Made by a program: the position numbers and the translations under genes. Positions 18,566-29,404 of a stretch of DNA of 64,000 nucleotides are shown in pieces; position 1 is the stretch's first letter; every line of letters begins with the position of its first letter. This DNA is from Desulfoluna limicola (lineage in GTDB: Bacteria > Desulfobacterota > Desulfobacteria > Desulfobacterales > Desulfolunaceae): contig NZ_AP024488.1 of the NCBI RefSeq assembly GCF_021654575.1, positions 4,425,501 through 4,489,500 of the forward strand. Direction: 5' to 3'. The notes under the pieces were generated by a model that saw nothing but the letters and a program-made list of their open reading frames with translations, was not told where the DNA came from and made no database searches.

Positions 18566-20482
18566 CTACAGCGCTTTTGCCATCAAGTCGCCCACACGCT
18601 GGGAAAAGAGAGCCGGATCTTCAACGCGGCCCCCCTCGCTGATGATGGCCAGGTCGAAGAGGAGTCGGGCATGGCCTGGGAGCACGGGGTTGCCGGCGTC
18701 TTTTTCGAAAAGCCCCTTCACAGCCGCAACCAGGGGATGCTCGCCGTTAAGTTCCAGAACCCGCTTCTGCTTCGGCATCGCCTGCCCGGAGGCCTTCATG
18801 ATTTTTTCCATGTAGGCACTCATGCCAAAGGCATCACCGGAGAGACAGGAGACGGAGTCCTTGAGGCGGCTTGAAAGCTTCACCTCTTTGATGTCATCAT
18901 CCAGCTGGGACTGAAGGTACGTCATGAAGTTCTTGAACGCCTCTTTTGTGTCATCGTCCACATCGGTCAGGTCAAGATCACCCATTTCCGCACTCTTGAG
19001 CTTTTTCCCGTCAAACTCAGGCAGGGACTGAACCACCCACTCATCCACCGGGTCGCTCATGAGAAGCACTTCGTAATCCTTGGCCTTCAACGCCTCGAGG
19101 TGAGGGCTGCCTGCAAGGGAAACAAGGTCTTCACCGGTAATGAAGTAGATAAACTCCTGATCCTCTTTCATGTTCGCCACATACTCTTCAAGGGAGACGT
19201 AGGCCCCGTCGGACTTCGTGGTCTTGTACCGGATCAGCTTGGAGATCTTCTCACGGTTGTCGTGATCCATGGGGATACCGGACTTGATGGCCGCACCAAA
19301 CTCATCGAAGAAGCTGTCGTAGGTCTCTTTTTCCATCTTGCCCAGAAGCTCGAACACCTTCTTCACAAGGTTTTTGCGAATGTTTCGGACCAGGCGATCC
19401 TGCTGAAGAATCTCTCGGCTGACGTTGAGGTTGAGGTCGGAGGCATCCACCACACCCTTCACGAAACTCAGGTACTCGGGCATCAGCTCGGTGCAGTCAT
19501 CCATGATAAAGACGCGCTTGCAGTAGAGATGGATCCCGGTTTTCTTTTCGTTGTAATACATGTCCATGGGTGCCTTGGAGGGCACATAGAGAAGGGCATC
19601 GTACTCGGTGGTCCCCTCGAACTTCATGTGAATCTTGTCCAGGGGGGAGTTCCAGTCATGGCTGATATGCCGATAGAACTCGTCGTACTCCTCGTCTGTC
19701 ACCTCGCCCTTGGGCTTGGTCCAGATCGCCTTCATGGAGTTCAGGGTCTCGTCTTTGCGAACCTTCTTTGTGGTCTCGCCAATGGGCTTGCCATCGGCAT
19801 CCTTGATGACCTCTTCGTCGGGAAGGGGCTCATCCTTTTCCACATTCATCACCACAGGATAGGCCACAAAATCAGAGTGCTGCTTTACAACGCGCTTGAT
19901 GGCCCACTCCTCGGTGAAGTCTTCCTCAAGCCCCTCCTCTTTGAGATAAAGGGTAATGGTGGTGCCATGCTCTTTTTTGGCACAGGTCTCAAGGGTGTAG
20001 GATCCCAGGCCGTCGGACTCCCAGCGTACCGCTTCGCCTTCGCCAGCCTTGCGCGTCTCCACCGTTACCTTGTCGGCCACAATAAAGGCGCTGTAAAAGC
20101 CCACGCCAAACTGCCCGATGAGCTCCGGCGCAATGACGTCACTTTTCTTGGACTCTTCCATGGCCTTCATAAACGCTGCCGTGCCACTCTTGGCGATGGT
20201 GCCAAGGTTTGCAACCACCTCATCCCGGGTCATCCCGATGCCATTATCTGAAATCACAAGGCGCTTGTTCTCGCTGTCGGGAGCGATTCGGATATGAAGG
20301 TTGTCCTCCCCTTCCAGAAGCTCCGTGTGGGTCTGGGCCTCGAAGCGAAGCTTGTCGATGGCATCCGACGCGTTGGATATCAACTCCCGAAGAAAAATCT
20401 CCTGATTGGAATAAAGGGAGTTTACGATCAGGTTCATCAGTTGCTGAACCTCCGTCTCAAACTGACGCGTCTCTTTGCTCAT
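18566..20482 (-). CDS. htpG: Molecular chaperone HtpG (Hsp90)
   Basis: Cytoplasmic ATP-dependent chaperone of 638 residues, normal for the family. The N-terminal GHKL ATPase motifs are visible: [15 protein letters not shown] (about 34-48), the DNGIGMT segment and [14 protein letters not shown] (about 125-138). The middle and C-terminal dimerisation domains are complete. The start has a GAGGAGAG ribosome site. It is a single-gene unit with its own terminator; I saw no CIRCE element and no clear heat-shock promoter. Confidence 0.97.
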   Translation of the reverse strand: MSKETRQFETEVQQLMNLIVNSLYSNQEIFLRELISNASDAIDKLRFEAQTHTELLEGEDNLHIRIAPDSENKRLVISDNGIGMTRDEVVANLGTIAKSGTAAFMKAMEESKKSDVIAPELIGQFGVGFYSAFIVADKVTVETRKAGEGEAVRWESDGLGSYTLETCAKKEHGTTITLYLKEEGLEEDFTEEWAIKRVVKQHSDFVAYPVVMNVEKDEPLPDEEVIKDADGKPIGETTKKVRKDETLNSMKAIWTKPKGEVTDEEYDEFYRHISHDWNSPLDKIHMKFEGTTEYDALLYVPSKAPMDMYYNEKKTGIHLYCKRVFIMDDCTELMPEYLSFVKGVVDASDLNLNVSREILQQDRLVRNIRKNLVKKVFELLGKMEKETYDSFFDEFGAAIKSGIPMDHDNREKISKLIRYKTTKSDGAYVSLEEYVANMKEDQEFIYFITGEDLVSLAGSPHLEALKAKDYEVLLMSDPVDEWVVQSLPEFDGKKLKSAEMGDLDLTDVDDDTKEAFKNFMTYLQSQLDDDIKEVKLSSRLKDSVSCLSGDAFGMSAYMEKIMKASGQAMPKQKRVLELNGEHPLVAAVKGLFEKDAGNPVLPGHARLLFDLAIISEGGRVEDPALFSQRVGDLMAKAL

Positions 20483-20937
20483 GGTCTCTCCTCACATCAT
20501 GTGTGTTCATATTTTGTAAAATGATGGCCCCTCGAAACGCCGAGCAGACCTTGTTGGCATACAAGCATGTTTTCCCTGCCATCCGGCAGAGAGCAGAACC
20601 ACATAAAATTTTATGCAGAATGGGCGGATGTCAAGGAGGCGGTTCAAAAAAATCCCTCGCCCTGCCCCTTCCCTGAAAGGGCTTGCACCATCCCATGATT
20701 CTAAGATAATGTTGCGGAATCATTCAACCCGACGTCCATCACCCCGGTGTCAATCGGCCGAGTCCGTTGATTTTGTTGGGGGTTCCAAAGAGACCTCAAG
20801 GGCACACCGCGCCAACAAAGGGCACCTGTCATGGCCCTGATGCCTGTGATTTTCTCTGCGCCGGGTTCAAACGACGACTGAAGCAACGCTTCTTTTTCCA
20901 AAGGAAGCGCTCTTCCTCACACAATCGGACACACGCT
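20483..20937. other. Divergent intergenic region htpG / radical SAM gene
   Basis: Must contain promoters for both genes. No convincing promoter, operator or small gene could be identified; a frame open upstream of the radical SAM start lacks homology. Confidence 0.4.
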
Positions 20938-21825
20938 ATGAATGACTACGGCATGGACTACGAAGGCATGATTTTCCGCCCCCCCTCGGAGGCATACAGC
21001 ATCCTGCTCCAGGTGACGGTGGGCTGTTCCCACAACAAATGCACCTTCTGCGAGATGTACAAAGAAAAGAAAATCTTCAAAATCAAAAGCGACAAGCAGA
21101 TTATGAAGGACCTCGCCTTTGCCGCGAGAAACCATCGCCACACAAAACGCCTCTTTCTCTGCGACGGTGATGCCCTGATTCTGCCCCAGAAACGCCTGGT
21201 GAACATTCTCAACGAGATCAAGCGGCAGCTTCCCTGGGTGGACCGGGTGGGAACCTACGCCAACACCAAAAGCATTGCCAAGAAAAGCGTGGAAGAGCTC
21301 AAAGAACTTAAAGACCTTGGCCTCTCCATTGCCTACATGGGCCTTGAGACCGGTGACGATGAAACCCTTTCCGCAATCAACAAGGGAGCGGATGCCGCCC
21401 GCATGATCGACATGGGCCAGAAAATCCGCTCTGCCGGCATCAAATTGTCCGTCACCGTGCTGTTAGGCGTTGCCGGGCGTGAGCGCTCGATGATACACGC
21501 ACAGGAGACCGGCCGGGTTCTCTCCGCCATCGATCCCGAGTTTGTCGGCGCCTTAAGCCTGATGCTCACACCGGGCACCCCGCTATACAAGGACCATAAG
21601 GCCGGAAAATTTCCGGTCCTCGAGCCCGATGAACTGCTTCGGGAGCTGGGCGCCATGATTGCGGCCACCCATTTGACAAATGGCCTCTTCCACTCCAACC
21701 ACGCCTCCAACTACCTTCCCATCCGGGCCAAACTGCCCGAAGAGAAGGAGGGGACCCTTGAGCTGATCAACAGGGCCCTCCAGGGAAAAGTAGCCTTGAA
21801 GCCGGAGCATTTACGGGCCCTGTAA
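20938..21825 (+). CDS. Radical SAM protein (COG1032-like)
   Basis: The 295-residue protein begins with a cluster motif GCSHNKCTFCEMY (Cys30, Cys35, Cys38). The spacing CX4CX2C differs from the textbook CX3CX2C but is what I recall for this family, which typically starts RPPSEAxSxLLQVTxGC. A TIM-barrel core follows with GLETGDDETLSAINKGAD (about 137-154). No cobalamin domain is present. The function is unknown. ATG 20938 was chosen because the family start is near MDYEGMIFRPPSEA; the frame is open 171 bases further upstream without similarity. Confidence 0.85.
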   Translation: MNDYGMDYEGMIFRPPSEAYSILLQVTVGCSHNKCTFCEMYKEKKIFKIKSDKQIMKDLAFAARNHRHTKRLFLCDGDALILPQKRLVNILNEIKRQLPWVDRVGTYANTKSIAKKSVEELKELKDLGLSIAYMGLETGDDETLSAINKGADAARMIDMGQKIRSAGIKLSVTVLLGVAGRERSMIHAQETGRVLSAIDPEFVGALSLMLTPGTPLYKDHKAGKFPVLEPDELLRELGAMIAATHLTNGLFHSNHASNYLPIRAKLPEEKEGTLELINRALQGKVALKPEHLRAL

Positions 21826-22186
21826 TCCATTGATTTGGTTTGACAAAGGACAAGATCCGCTGTAGAACCAGTGGCTCAAAACATAATCCGGGTAACCGAA
21901 GGCCTGCCGGAAAAGCGTGCACGTGAGTTATGGTGCGCCCTCCGTGAGGAATGCCCCTGCCCTGTGTCTCTGCGTTTTCACCGGGCATTGCACCCCAAAC
22001 GAGCAGGCCTTGGTTTGCCAGGGTCAGAATACAAAATACGCTCGTCTAATAGTCGGCGCTGAGAGCGGCCCGAGGCACCCTTCATGATTTTTCCCTTGCG
22101 ATCAATCACCCCAGGGTGAGTGTCGACATAGCCGGTCCGACTTTTTTTCGAAGCCATCATAAAAAACAGTAAGGAGACAGTACGCC
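21826..22186. other. Intergenic region before transketolase
   Basis: No gene seen. The tkt ribosome site AAGGAG is at 22173-22178. I could not place a promoter with confidence. Confidence 0.4.
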
Positions 22187-24202
22187 ATGAGCGACAGCCA
22201 GCTCACCCTTGACGATCTTTGCATCAACACTCTGCGCACCCTGGCCATGGATGCGGTTCAAAAAGCCAACTCCGGCCACCCGGGTGCCCCCATGGGTCTG
22301 GCACCGGCCGCCTACGCGCTCTGGACCAAGCACCTCACGCACAACCCCAAGAACTCCGCATGGCCCGATCGCGATCGGTTTGTCCTCTCCGGTGGTCACG
22401 GCTCAGCCCTGCTCTACAGCCTGCTTCACCTCACCGGGTACGGCCTCACCATTGAGGACCTTCAGAACTTCCGTCAGTGGGAGAGCAAAACCCCCGGCCA
22501 CCCAGAGTACGGCCACACCAACGGCGTGGAGGTGACCACCGGTCCCCTGGGCCAGGGCATCGCCAACGCCGTGGGCATGGCCATGGCCGAGCGCCACATG
22601 GCCGCCACGTACAACACCGATGAGCACACCATCGTGGACCACCGAACCTACGTCATGTGCGGCGACGGCGACCTCATGGAAGGCGTGGCCCTTGAAGCCA
22701 TCTCCATGGCCGGCCACCTGAAGCTCGGCAAGCTGATCTGCCTCTACGACGACAACGAGATCACCATTGAGGGCGGCACCGAGATTGCCTTCACCGAAGA
22801 TGTGGCAGCCCGATTTGAAGCCTGCGGCTGGAACACCATCCGTGTTGCAGACGGCAACAACCACGAAGCCATCGACGCGGCCATCACCGAGGCCAAGGGC
22901 CAAGATGAAAAACCCACCGTCATCCTGATGCGCACCACCATCGCTTACGGCAGCCCCAACAAAGGCGGCACATCCGGTGCCCACGGCTCCCCCCTCGGCG
23001 AGGAAGAGATCCTCCTCACCAAGACGAACCTCGGATGGCCCTACACCGAGCCTTTCTTTGTGCCCGAAGAGGCCAAAGAGGTCTTCGGCACCTGCATCAC
23101 CAAAGGCGAAGCAGCGGAAGACGAGTGGCAGGCCCGATTCAACGCCTACGCCAAGGCACACCCCAAGCGCACCAACCAGTGGGTGGACGGCGTCAGCGGC
23201 TTCCTCACCTTCGGCTGGGACAAGGAGATCCCCACCTTCACCCCCGAAGACGGCAAAATCGCCACACGCTCTGCCTCCGGCAAGGTCCTGAACAGCATTG
23301 CCCCCAATCTGCCGGGCCTCATCGGCGGTTCTGCCGACCTGGCGCCCTCGAACAACACCTACATGGCCTGCAGCCACGAGTTCCAGAACGGGGCCTTCGA
23401 TGGCCGCAACATCCGTTTCGGTGTCCGTGAACACGCCATGGGCGCCGTGATGAACGGCATGTTCGCCCACGGCGGCGTGCGCCCCTTCGGCGGCACCTTC
23501 CTCGTGTTTGCCGACTACATGCGCCCCGCCATCCGTGTGGCCAGCCTCATGAAGATGCCCATCATCTACGTCTTCACCCACGACAGCATCGCCGTCGGCG
23601 AAGATGGCCCCACCCACCAGCCCGTGGAACACGTGGCGGCCCTCCGAGCCATTCCCGGCCTCACGGTGCTGCGGCCCGGCTGTGCCTCCGAGACCGCGGA
23701 TGCCTGGCGCCTGGCCCTTAAGATCACCGACGGCCCCACGGCCATCATCCTCTCCCGCCAGGGCCTGCCCGTCTCCGACCGCAGCCAGTCTGAAGGGTCT
23801 GTTCCCAGCGGCGCTTACATCCTGAAGGACACCGAAGGGACCCCTGACGCCATCCTCATGGCCTCCGGCTCTGAAGTGCATATCAGCGTCGAAGCCGCAG
23901 AGAAACTGGCCGAAAAGGGCATCAAAGCCCGCGTGGTGAGCATGCCCAGCTGGGAACTCTTTGAGCGTAACCAGCAGAACTACAAGGACTGGGTCCTCCT
24001 CCCCGAGGTCAAAACCCGCGTGGCCGTTGAAGCCGGCATCGCCATGGGCTGGGAAAAGTATGTGGGTGACAAGGGCACCGTCATCTCCATGGAAGGCTAC
24101 GGCGCCTCCGCCCCCGGCGGCACCCTCCTCGAAAAGTTCGGGTTCACCTCGGACAACATCGTCGAGAAGACCCTGGCGCTCATCGAGAAGAACAACGCGT
24201 AA
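22187..24202 (+). CDS. tkt: Transketolase
   Basis: Thiamine-diphosphate enzyme of the pentose phosphate pathway, moving two-carbon ketol units between sugar phosphates. The 671-residue length is typical. The ThDP/Mg motif begins GDGD (159-162) and ends at the Asn of DDNEITIEG. The N-terminal [11 protein letters not shown] motif and the pyrimidine-domain segment [15 protein letters not shown] are intact. AAGGAG sits upstream of ATG 22187. It converges with ahcY and shares a bidirectional terminator with it. Confidence 0.97.
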   Translation: MSDSQLTLDDLCINTLRTLAMDAVQKANSGHPGAPMGLAPAAYALWTKHLTHNPKNSAWPDRDRFVLSGGHGSALLYSLLHLTGYGLTIEDLQNFRQWESKTPGHPEYGHTNGVEVTTGPLGQGIANAVGMAMAERHMAATYNTDEHTIVDHRTYVMCGDGDLMEGVALEAISMAGHLKLGKLICLYDDNEITIEGGTEIAFTEDVAARFEACGWNTIRVADGNNHEAIDAAITEAKGQDEKPTVILMRTTIAYGSPNKGGTSGAHGSPLGEEEILLTKTNLGWPYTEPFFVPEEAKEVFGTCITKGEAAEDEWQARFNAYAKAHPKRTNQWVDGVSGFLTFGWDKEIPTFTPEDGKIATRSASGKVLNSIAPNLPGLIGGSADLAPSNNTYMACSHEFQNGAFDGRNIRFGVREHAMGAVMNGMFAHGGVRPFGGTFLVFADYMRPAIRVASLMKMPIIYVFTHDSIAVGEDGPTHQPVEHVAALRAIPGLTVLRPGCASETADAWRLALKITDGPTAIILSRQGLPVSDRSQSEGSVPSGAYILKDTEGTPDAILMASGSEVHISVEAAEKLAEKGIKARVVSMPSWELFERNQQNYKDWVLLPEVKTRVAVEAGIAMGWEKYVGDKGTVISMEGYGASAPGGTLLEKFGFTSDNIVEKTLALIEKNNA

Positions 24203-24209
24203 AAAGCAA

Positions 24210-24350
24210 GCCTCCGGCGGCGGGGTGGAGCCACTTCGAAAGCTGGTTGGGAATGCTCCGTGCCCTTCGTTCCTCAGGGCTACTCACATTCGCTTTGGGC
24301 TTCGCCCGGGGCAGATGCTGAGGGCAGCGCTGACGTTGCCGTTCATTTCG
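24210..24350. repeat. Dispersed palindromic element, copy 4a
   Basis: Starts GCCTCCGGCGGC eight bases after the tkt stop. Hairpin A is a weakened GGGGTGGAGCCACTT; the loop sequence CTTCGTTCCTCAGG is degenerate, and GGGCTTCGCCC follows. It forms a facing pair with copy 4b. Confidence 0.75.
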
Positions 24351-24370
24351 AGTAAGTGATGTGAAAATAA

Positions 24371-24408
24371 AAAAGCCCGACAGCTTAAATGCTGTCGGGC
24401 TTTTTTTT
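24371..24408. terminator. Bidirectional terminator between tkt and ahcY
   Basis: Perfect 14-bp stem AAAAGCCCGACAGC / GCTGTCGGGCTTTT with a TTAAAT loop. T8 follows on the plus strand and an A-rich run precedes it, so it can serve both convergent genes. Confidence 0.92.
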
Positions 24409-24478
24409 ATGAAACGAACGGGCGGTGATCGAGGAACAGGTAATATCGCAGGAAAAAACCTACATCCTCCATGAAAAA

Positions 24479-24562
24479 GCCGCTGCGCTTTGCCCCGAGG
24501 AACGAGGGTCAAAGCGCAGCGGCAATCAGCGTTCAAGGTGGCTCACCTTGCCGCCGGAGGCT
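24479..24562. repeat. Dispersed palindromic element, copy 4b (variable-stem hairpin)
   Basis: Hairpin B has perfect 14-bp arms GCCGCTGCGCTTTG (24479-24492) and CAAAGCGCAGCGGC (24510-24523) around CCCCGAGGAACGAGGG. Hairpin A is AAGGTGgctCACCTT. The element ends GCCGCCGGAGGC six bases from the ahcY stop. Confidence 0.88.
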
Positions 24563-24567
24563 GGCTC

Positions 24568-25992
<1,425 letters not shown>

Positions 25993-26012
25993 GTTGCGTC
26001 CTCCTTAGATGT

Positions 26013-26030
26013 TCTATTGTCTATAATAGA
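26013..26030. promoter_or_regulatory. Palindrome TCTATT-N6-AATAGA in the ahcY leader
   Basis: Perfect 6-6-6 inverted repeat between the ahcY start and the CRP-type site. On the minus strand it overlaps a -10-like TATTAT (26028-26023), so it could be a repressor site. It does not share half-sites with the sahR operator. Confidence 0.4.
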
Positions 26031-26065
26031 TGACTGTTTGTGTCTTGGTTATTTGTGCACACTTT

Positions 26066-26083
26066 TTGTGATCATTTTCACAA
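26066..26083. promoter_or_regulatory. CRP/FNR-family operator TTGTGA-N6-TCACAA upstream of ahcY
   Basis: A perfect palindrome identical in form to the CRP consensus and to the HcpR signal described for Desulfovibrio. Its centre lies about 58 bases upstream of the start expected from the TATTAT -10 box. This is close to the class I activator position, and the -35 there is poor, as expected for an activated promoter. Confidence 0.6.
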
Positions 26084-26102
26084 CCGCAAAAAGCAAATAT
26101 GA

Positions 26103-26266
26103 AGCCTCCGGCGGCCCTGCCGGGGGCCAAACTTTTGAAAAGTTGGATAAACAGGTTTTGGTCGTTTTCCCAAAAAAACCTTCTGCGACGGCTCTCGACC
26201 CGAGGAACGAGGGGCGAGAGCCGTCGCAACCTGGGGTCCAGGGATCATCCCCTGGCCGCCGGAGGC
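26103..26266. repeat. Dispersed palindromic element, copy 5; encodes the 3' end of sahR
   Basis: Full internal structure: GCCTCCGGCGGC start, CCAAACTTTTGAAAAGTTGG segment, hairpin B with perfect 13-bp arms GCGACGGCTCTCG (26185-26197) and CGAGAGCCGTCGC (26215-26227), hairpin A CCAGGGATCATCCCCTGG, and end GCCGCCGGAGGCC. The neighbouring sahR frame runs into it and stops at 26245. Confidence 0.9.
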
Positions 26267-27183
26267 CTTTCCGCCCTCACCGCCTGACAGATCATGACGG
26301 CAGGGCCCCGTGCGGGGGAAAAACGTCTTGTGCTCTCCAGGGTGAAGCCGGCTTCATTGAGCCATGAGAGGATCTCGCCTTCTGAGAATCCCAGCCAGCG
26401 ATCCCCGAACCGATCCCGAAGGGATTCGTCGCCATGCTGCTCGAACTCTGCGATAAGAAGGTGCCCGCCCTCGGCTACCACCCGGCACGACTCCTTCAGG
26501 GCCAGCCTGGGGTCATCCAGATGGTGAAGGGCCAGGGAGATGACCGCAAGGTCCACTTCACCATCCCCCATGGGGAGGTGTTCCAGTTCGCCCAGGCGGA
26601 GGTCGAAGCCGCCCCCCAGCACCCGAAGCCTTTTTTCCGCCTCTTTCAGCATGTTGGGGGAGCTGTCCACCCCCACCACCTGTTCCACACGCTCGGCAAG
26701 CCGGGTCATGAGGGCTCCGGAGCCGCAGCCAAGGTCCACTGCCATCTGGCAAGAAGGGATCTCCGCCATCAGGGCCTCGTTCAGATCAAAATCACCGATG
26801 ATATCCGCCTTCAGGTGTTCCCATCTGGGGGCAATGTCATCGAAGAATTTCAACCTGCGAAGCCTCCGGTCCCGAATCACCGCCTCGGCCCGTTTGAGGT
26901 CCTCCTGAATCAGGGAATCGTCCTTTGAGAGAGACTCCACCATGGACGCCACCAGGGCCCCGGCCCCTTCTTTTTCTGCCGAGTAGAAGGCCCACACCCC
27001 ATCCCGCCGGCAAGTCAGAAGCCCACAGTCCGTAAGGATTTTAAGGTGCCTGGAGATGCGAGACTGCCCCATATCCATGAGGGCGACGATCTCGTTCACG
27101 CTCATTTCATGGTGAAGCAGAATATGGTAGAGGCGAATGCGTGTGCTGTCCGCCATGGCTTTGAAATAGATGAGGCTTTTCAT
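26245..27183 (-). CDS. sahR: SahR-like ArsR regulator fused to a SAM-dependent methyltransferase domain
   Basis: The 312-residue protein has an N-terminal ArsR winged helix (about 1-85; EMSVNEIVALMDMGQSRISR) and a class I methyltransferase fold with motif I VDLGCGSGAL. This architecture matches SahR, known in Proteobacteria to control the methionine/SAH cycle, where the C-terminal domain senses S-adenosylhomocysteine. It neighbours ahcY on the same strand, and its promoter carries a perfect palindrome. ATG 27183 was chosen because the ArsR domain begins there. The last residues (PPAARG) and the stop are encoded by a dispersed repeat. Confidence 0.87.
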   Translation of the reverse strand: MKSLIYFKAMADSTRIRLYHILLHHEMSVNEIVALMDMGQSRISRHLKILTDCGLLTCRRDGVWAFYSAEKEGAGALVASMVESLSKDDSLIQEDLKRAEAVIRDRRLRRLKFFDDIAPRWEHLKADIIGDFDLNEALMAEIPSCQMAVDLGCGSGALMTRLAERVEQVVGVDSSPNMLKEAEKRLRVLGGGFDLRLGELEHLPMGDGEVDLAVISLALHHLDDPRLALKESCRVVAEGGHLLIAEFEQHGDESLRDRFGDRWLGFSEGEILSWLNEAGFTLESTRRFSPARGPAVMICQAVRAERPPAARG

Positions 27184-27216
27184 GCCCGAATGCTCTCCCG
27201 GTCGTTGACGATATCC

Positions 27217-27240
27217 ATATATCAAGATTTATTGATATAT
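27217..27240. promoter_or_regulatory. Probable SahR operator ATATATCAA-N6-TTGATATAT
   Basis: A perfect 9-bp inverted repeat with a 6-base spacer, 34 bases upstream of the sahR start. It covers the -10 region of the sahR promoter, so binding would block transcription; ArsR-family regulators usually bind such palindromes. Binding is inferred, not shown. Confidence 0.72.
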
Positions 27241-27261
27241 TATTTTCACCCCTTCTGTCAA
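27234..27261 (-). promoter_or_regulatory. sahR promoter
   Basis: On the minus strand TTGACA (27261-27256) and TATATC (27239-27234) are 16 bases apart. The -10 box lies inside the palindromic operator. Confidence 0.55.
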
Positions 27262-27296
27262 GGCGTTACCCGGCCCCCTCACCCCGGAAAATGACC

Positions 27297-27325
27297 TTGC
27301 GCCCCGAGGAACCCGTGGCTATAAT
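27297..27325 (+). promoter_or_regulatory. Promoter of the Hpt / PP2C / anti-sigma kinase operon
   Basis: TTGCGC (27297-27302) and a consensus TATAAT (27320-27325) are separated by 17 bases, about 120 bases before the Hpt start codon. Confidence 0.45.
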
Positions 27326-27446
27326 GAAACGATATGCAGGCTACATGCACCATAAAGCAACCACCCTTGCCATGCGCACTGACATGCAGCCCCACCCGAA
27401 TTGTTAACCGACCTCCCCTTAGCGGGCTACAGAAGGACTGACACCT

Positions 27447-27773
27447 ATGGATTTGAAAGCAATTGGAGAGGACCTTGGCCTGGAAGAGGAAGAGTTCCTT
27501 GAAATTGTCGAACTCTTTCTGGAAACGGCAGAAATGGATATCGATCGGCTGAAGCAGGCCCTTTCAGGCGGTGACATACACGCCCTCAACGAAGCGGCCC
27601 ACTCCCTCAAGGGATCTGCCGGAAACCTGGGGTTTACCCAGATCTATATCCTTTCCAAAGAGATAGAAAAAGCGACACGTCAAAACGCCCTGGCTGAGAT
27701 CCCCCCTGTGCTCGAGTCCATTGAAAAACTGAAGGAAAATATCCAGGCGGCCTTGACCGCCAGAAGCACCTGA
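27447..27773 (+). CDS. Histidine phosphotransfer (HPt) domain protein
   Basis: Stand-alone 108-residue HPt protein. The phosphorylatable histidine is His52 in NEAAHSLKGSAGNLG, within a four-helix-bundle pattern. It would pass phosphate from a hybrid kinase to a receiver domain, most likely that of the next gene, 42 bases downstream. AGAAGGA precedes the start. Confidence 0.9.
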   Translation: MDLKAIGEDLGLEEEEFLEIVELFLETAEMDIDRLKQALSGGDIHALNEAAHSLKGSAGNLGFTQIYILSKEIEKATRQNALAEIPPVLESIEKLKENIQAALTARST

Positions 27774-27815
27774 CCACACCACCCGAGACGTCTTCCATAC
27801 CTGACGAGGTGATCC

Positions 27816-28931
27816 ATGTCCCCCAGTTTCACCATCCTGGTCGCCGATGACAACCCTGTGAACCGCAAGCTGATGGCCAAAACCCTTCAAAAGGAAGGGT
27901 ATAGGGTCGTCATGGCTGACTCCGGTAAAGAGGCCAGAAGAATGGCAACGGCTGAACCACCGGACCTGATCCTTCTGGATATCCGCATGCCCGGAGAGAC
28001 CGGCTTTGATGTAATCAAGCACTTTAAAGCCGATGCCCGCACCGCTTCCATTCCCGTCATCTTCCTGACGGGGGTCACCGATGTCGACTCCAAAGTCGAA
28101 GGATTCAACTTAGGGGCCGTGGACTACATCACCAAGCCCTTTCACCCCCAGGAGGTGTCCGCACGCGTCAGCCTTCACCTCAAACTCTCCATCGCCACCA
28201 ACTCTCTCATCAACAGCCAGGCGGAAAAACTCCGACAACTGACCGAGGCCCAGGCCTCCCTCCTCATCACTCCGGAGCAGGAACCGGGCGCCCGGTTCGG
28301 CGTTGACTACATGGCCCTCCACGAAGCCGGGGGAGACTTCTACGATGTCCTGCACATTTCCGATGATATTTACGGCTACTTTGTCGCCGATTTCTCCGGA
28401 CACGACATCAGCACAGGGTACCTCACCTCCTCTGTCAAAGGACTCCTGAAGCAGAATTGCACCCAGGTCTACACCCCCATGGAGAGCATGAACCTCATCA
28501 ACGGCGTCCTTGTGGAAATCCTCCCGGCCGAAAAATACCTCACCGCCTGCTACGCAAGGCTGAATCGGCGGAAAGGCCTTCTGGGCATCGTCTTTTCAGG
28601 GCATCCCCCGGTCTGTTACGTCCCCAAGGGGGGCCCCCCACAACTCGTCGGGGCCGCCGGAGACCCCATGGGCATGTTCCAGAGCGCCCTCTTCGGGCTC
28701 ACCACCCTCAATGTCTCAGAGGGAGATCGCATTTACATCTACACAGATGGGCTGGTGGAGTCCCCCTCCACAAAAAAAACCTGGCACAGTGAGACAGGCA
28801 AGATGATCGATGCCTGCGACAAGGCCCGGTCGGTCCCCATCCAACTGGCCCCGCAAACCGTGTCAGGCCACCTCTGCCCCAACCGGGAAACCCAGGAAGA
28901 CGACATGGTCATCCTCGCCATGGAGGTGTGA
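27816..28931 (+). CDS. Response regulator with PP2C-type (SpoIIE/RsbU) phosphatase output
   Basis: The 371-residue cytoplasmic protein joins a receiver domain (about 5-125; acidic pair DD11-12, phosphorylated Asp55 in LILLDIRMPG, Lys in ITKPF) to a SpoIIE/PP2C phosphatase domain (about 175-371; GGDFYDV, VADFSGHD and YTDGLVE motifs). Such proteins dephosphorylate STAS anti-sigma antagonists in partner-switching pathways. It lies between an HPt gene and an anti-sigma kinase-type gene, which gives it a likely phosphodonor and a pathway partner. Confidence 0.92.
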   Translation: MSPSFTILVADDNPVNRKLMAKTLQKEGYRVVMADSGKEARRMATAEPPDLILLDIRMPGETGFDVIKHFKADARTASIPVIFLTGVTDVDSKVEGFNLGAVDYITKPFHPQEVSARVSLHLKLSIATNSLINSQAEKLRQLTEAQASLLITPEQEPGARFGVDYMALHEAGGDFYDVLHISDDIYGYFVADFSGHDISTGYLTSSVKGLLKQNCTQVYTPMESMNLINGVLVEILPAEKYLTACYARLNRRKGLLGIVFSGHPPVCYVPKGGPPQLVGAAGDPMGMFQSALFGLTTLNVSEGDRIYIYTDGLVESPSTKKTWHSETGKMIDACDKARSVPIQLAPQTVSGHLCPNRETQEDDMVILAMEV

Positions 28932-28936
28932 CGTAT

Positions 28937-29353
28937 ATGAACCCGTTCACCCTGAAAAAAAAGCCCGACGGCCTGGAGATCGAAATGCAGGCCTCCCTGA
29001 CCCTCGTGGACCGAGCCGTGGAGGAGGTCAAGGCATTCTGCAAGGAAAAGGAGCTCTCCCGCTCTCTGTTCACCATCATGATCACCATGCGGGAAGGCCT
29101 CACCAATGCCGTCCGTCATGGTGCGGCCCTCTCCCCCGACGACCCCGTCCGTTTCTCCATCCTTCTCGGAGACAACATGGTTCACATGGAATTTGAAGAC
29201 AGGGGCCCCGGATTCGACTGGCAAACCATGGTCGAAACGCAAAGCCCCACCGACTCGGAAGGGGGACGCGGCATTGAAATCATGAGAAAATACTGCCACA
29301 ACATGGTGTACAGCAAGCGGGGCAGCCTCCTTCACGTCTCCATTCGTGTTTAA
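28937..29353 (+). CDS. RsbW-like ATP-binding anti-sigma/serine kinase protein
   Basis: The 138-residue protein is a single HATPase_c_2 domain with N box MREGLTNAVRHG (about 55-66) and G1 box FEDRGPGFDW. Such proteins either sequester a sigma factor or phosphorylate a STAS partner. ATG 28937 was chosen because GGAGG lies 10 bases upstream; a GTG at 28928 is too close to it. It starts five bases after the phosphatase stop, so the genes form an operon. Confidence 0.85.
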   Translation: MNPFTLKKKPDGLEIEMQASLTLVDRAVEEVKAFCKEKELSRSLFTIMITMREGLTNAVRHGAALSPDDPVRFSILLGDNMVHMEFEDRGPGFDWQTMVETQSPTDSEGGRGIEIMRKYCHNMVYSKRGSLLHVSIRV

Positions 29354-29404
29354 GGCCGTCAATAAACATTGATAAAACGTTCACAATTCTCTACCGTGAC
29401 AACC

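Noticed and set aside
20483-20620. CIRCE element or sigma32 promoter upstream of htpG
   Set aside because: Neither the TTAGCACTC-N9-GAGTGCTAA palindrome nor a spaced CTTGAAA/CCCCAT pair is present.
22403-23881. 492-codon open frame antisense to transketolase
   Set aside because: Its product is a Gly/Val/His-rich string with no domain pattern, as expected from the GC-rich codon use of tkt on the other strand.
25993-26100. SAH riboswitch upstream of ahcY
   Set aside because: The conserved SAH riboswitch core was not seen, and the short leader instead contains DNA palindromes.
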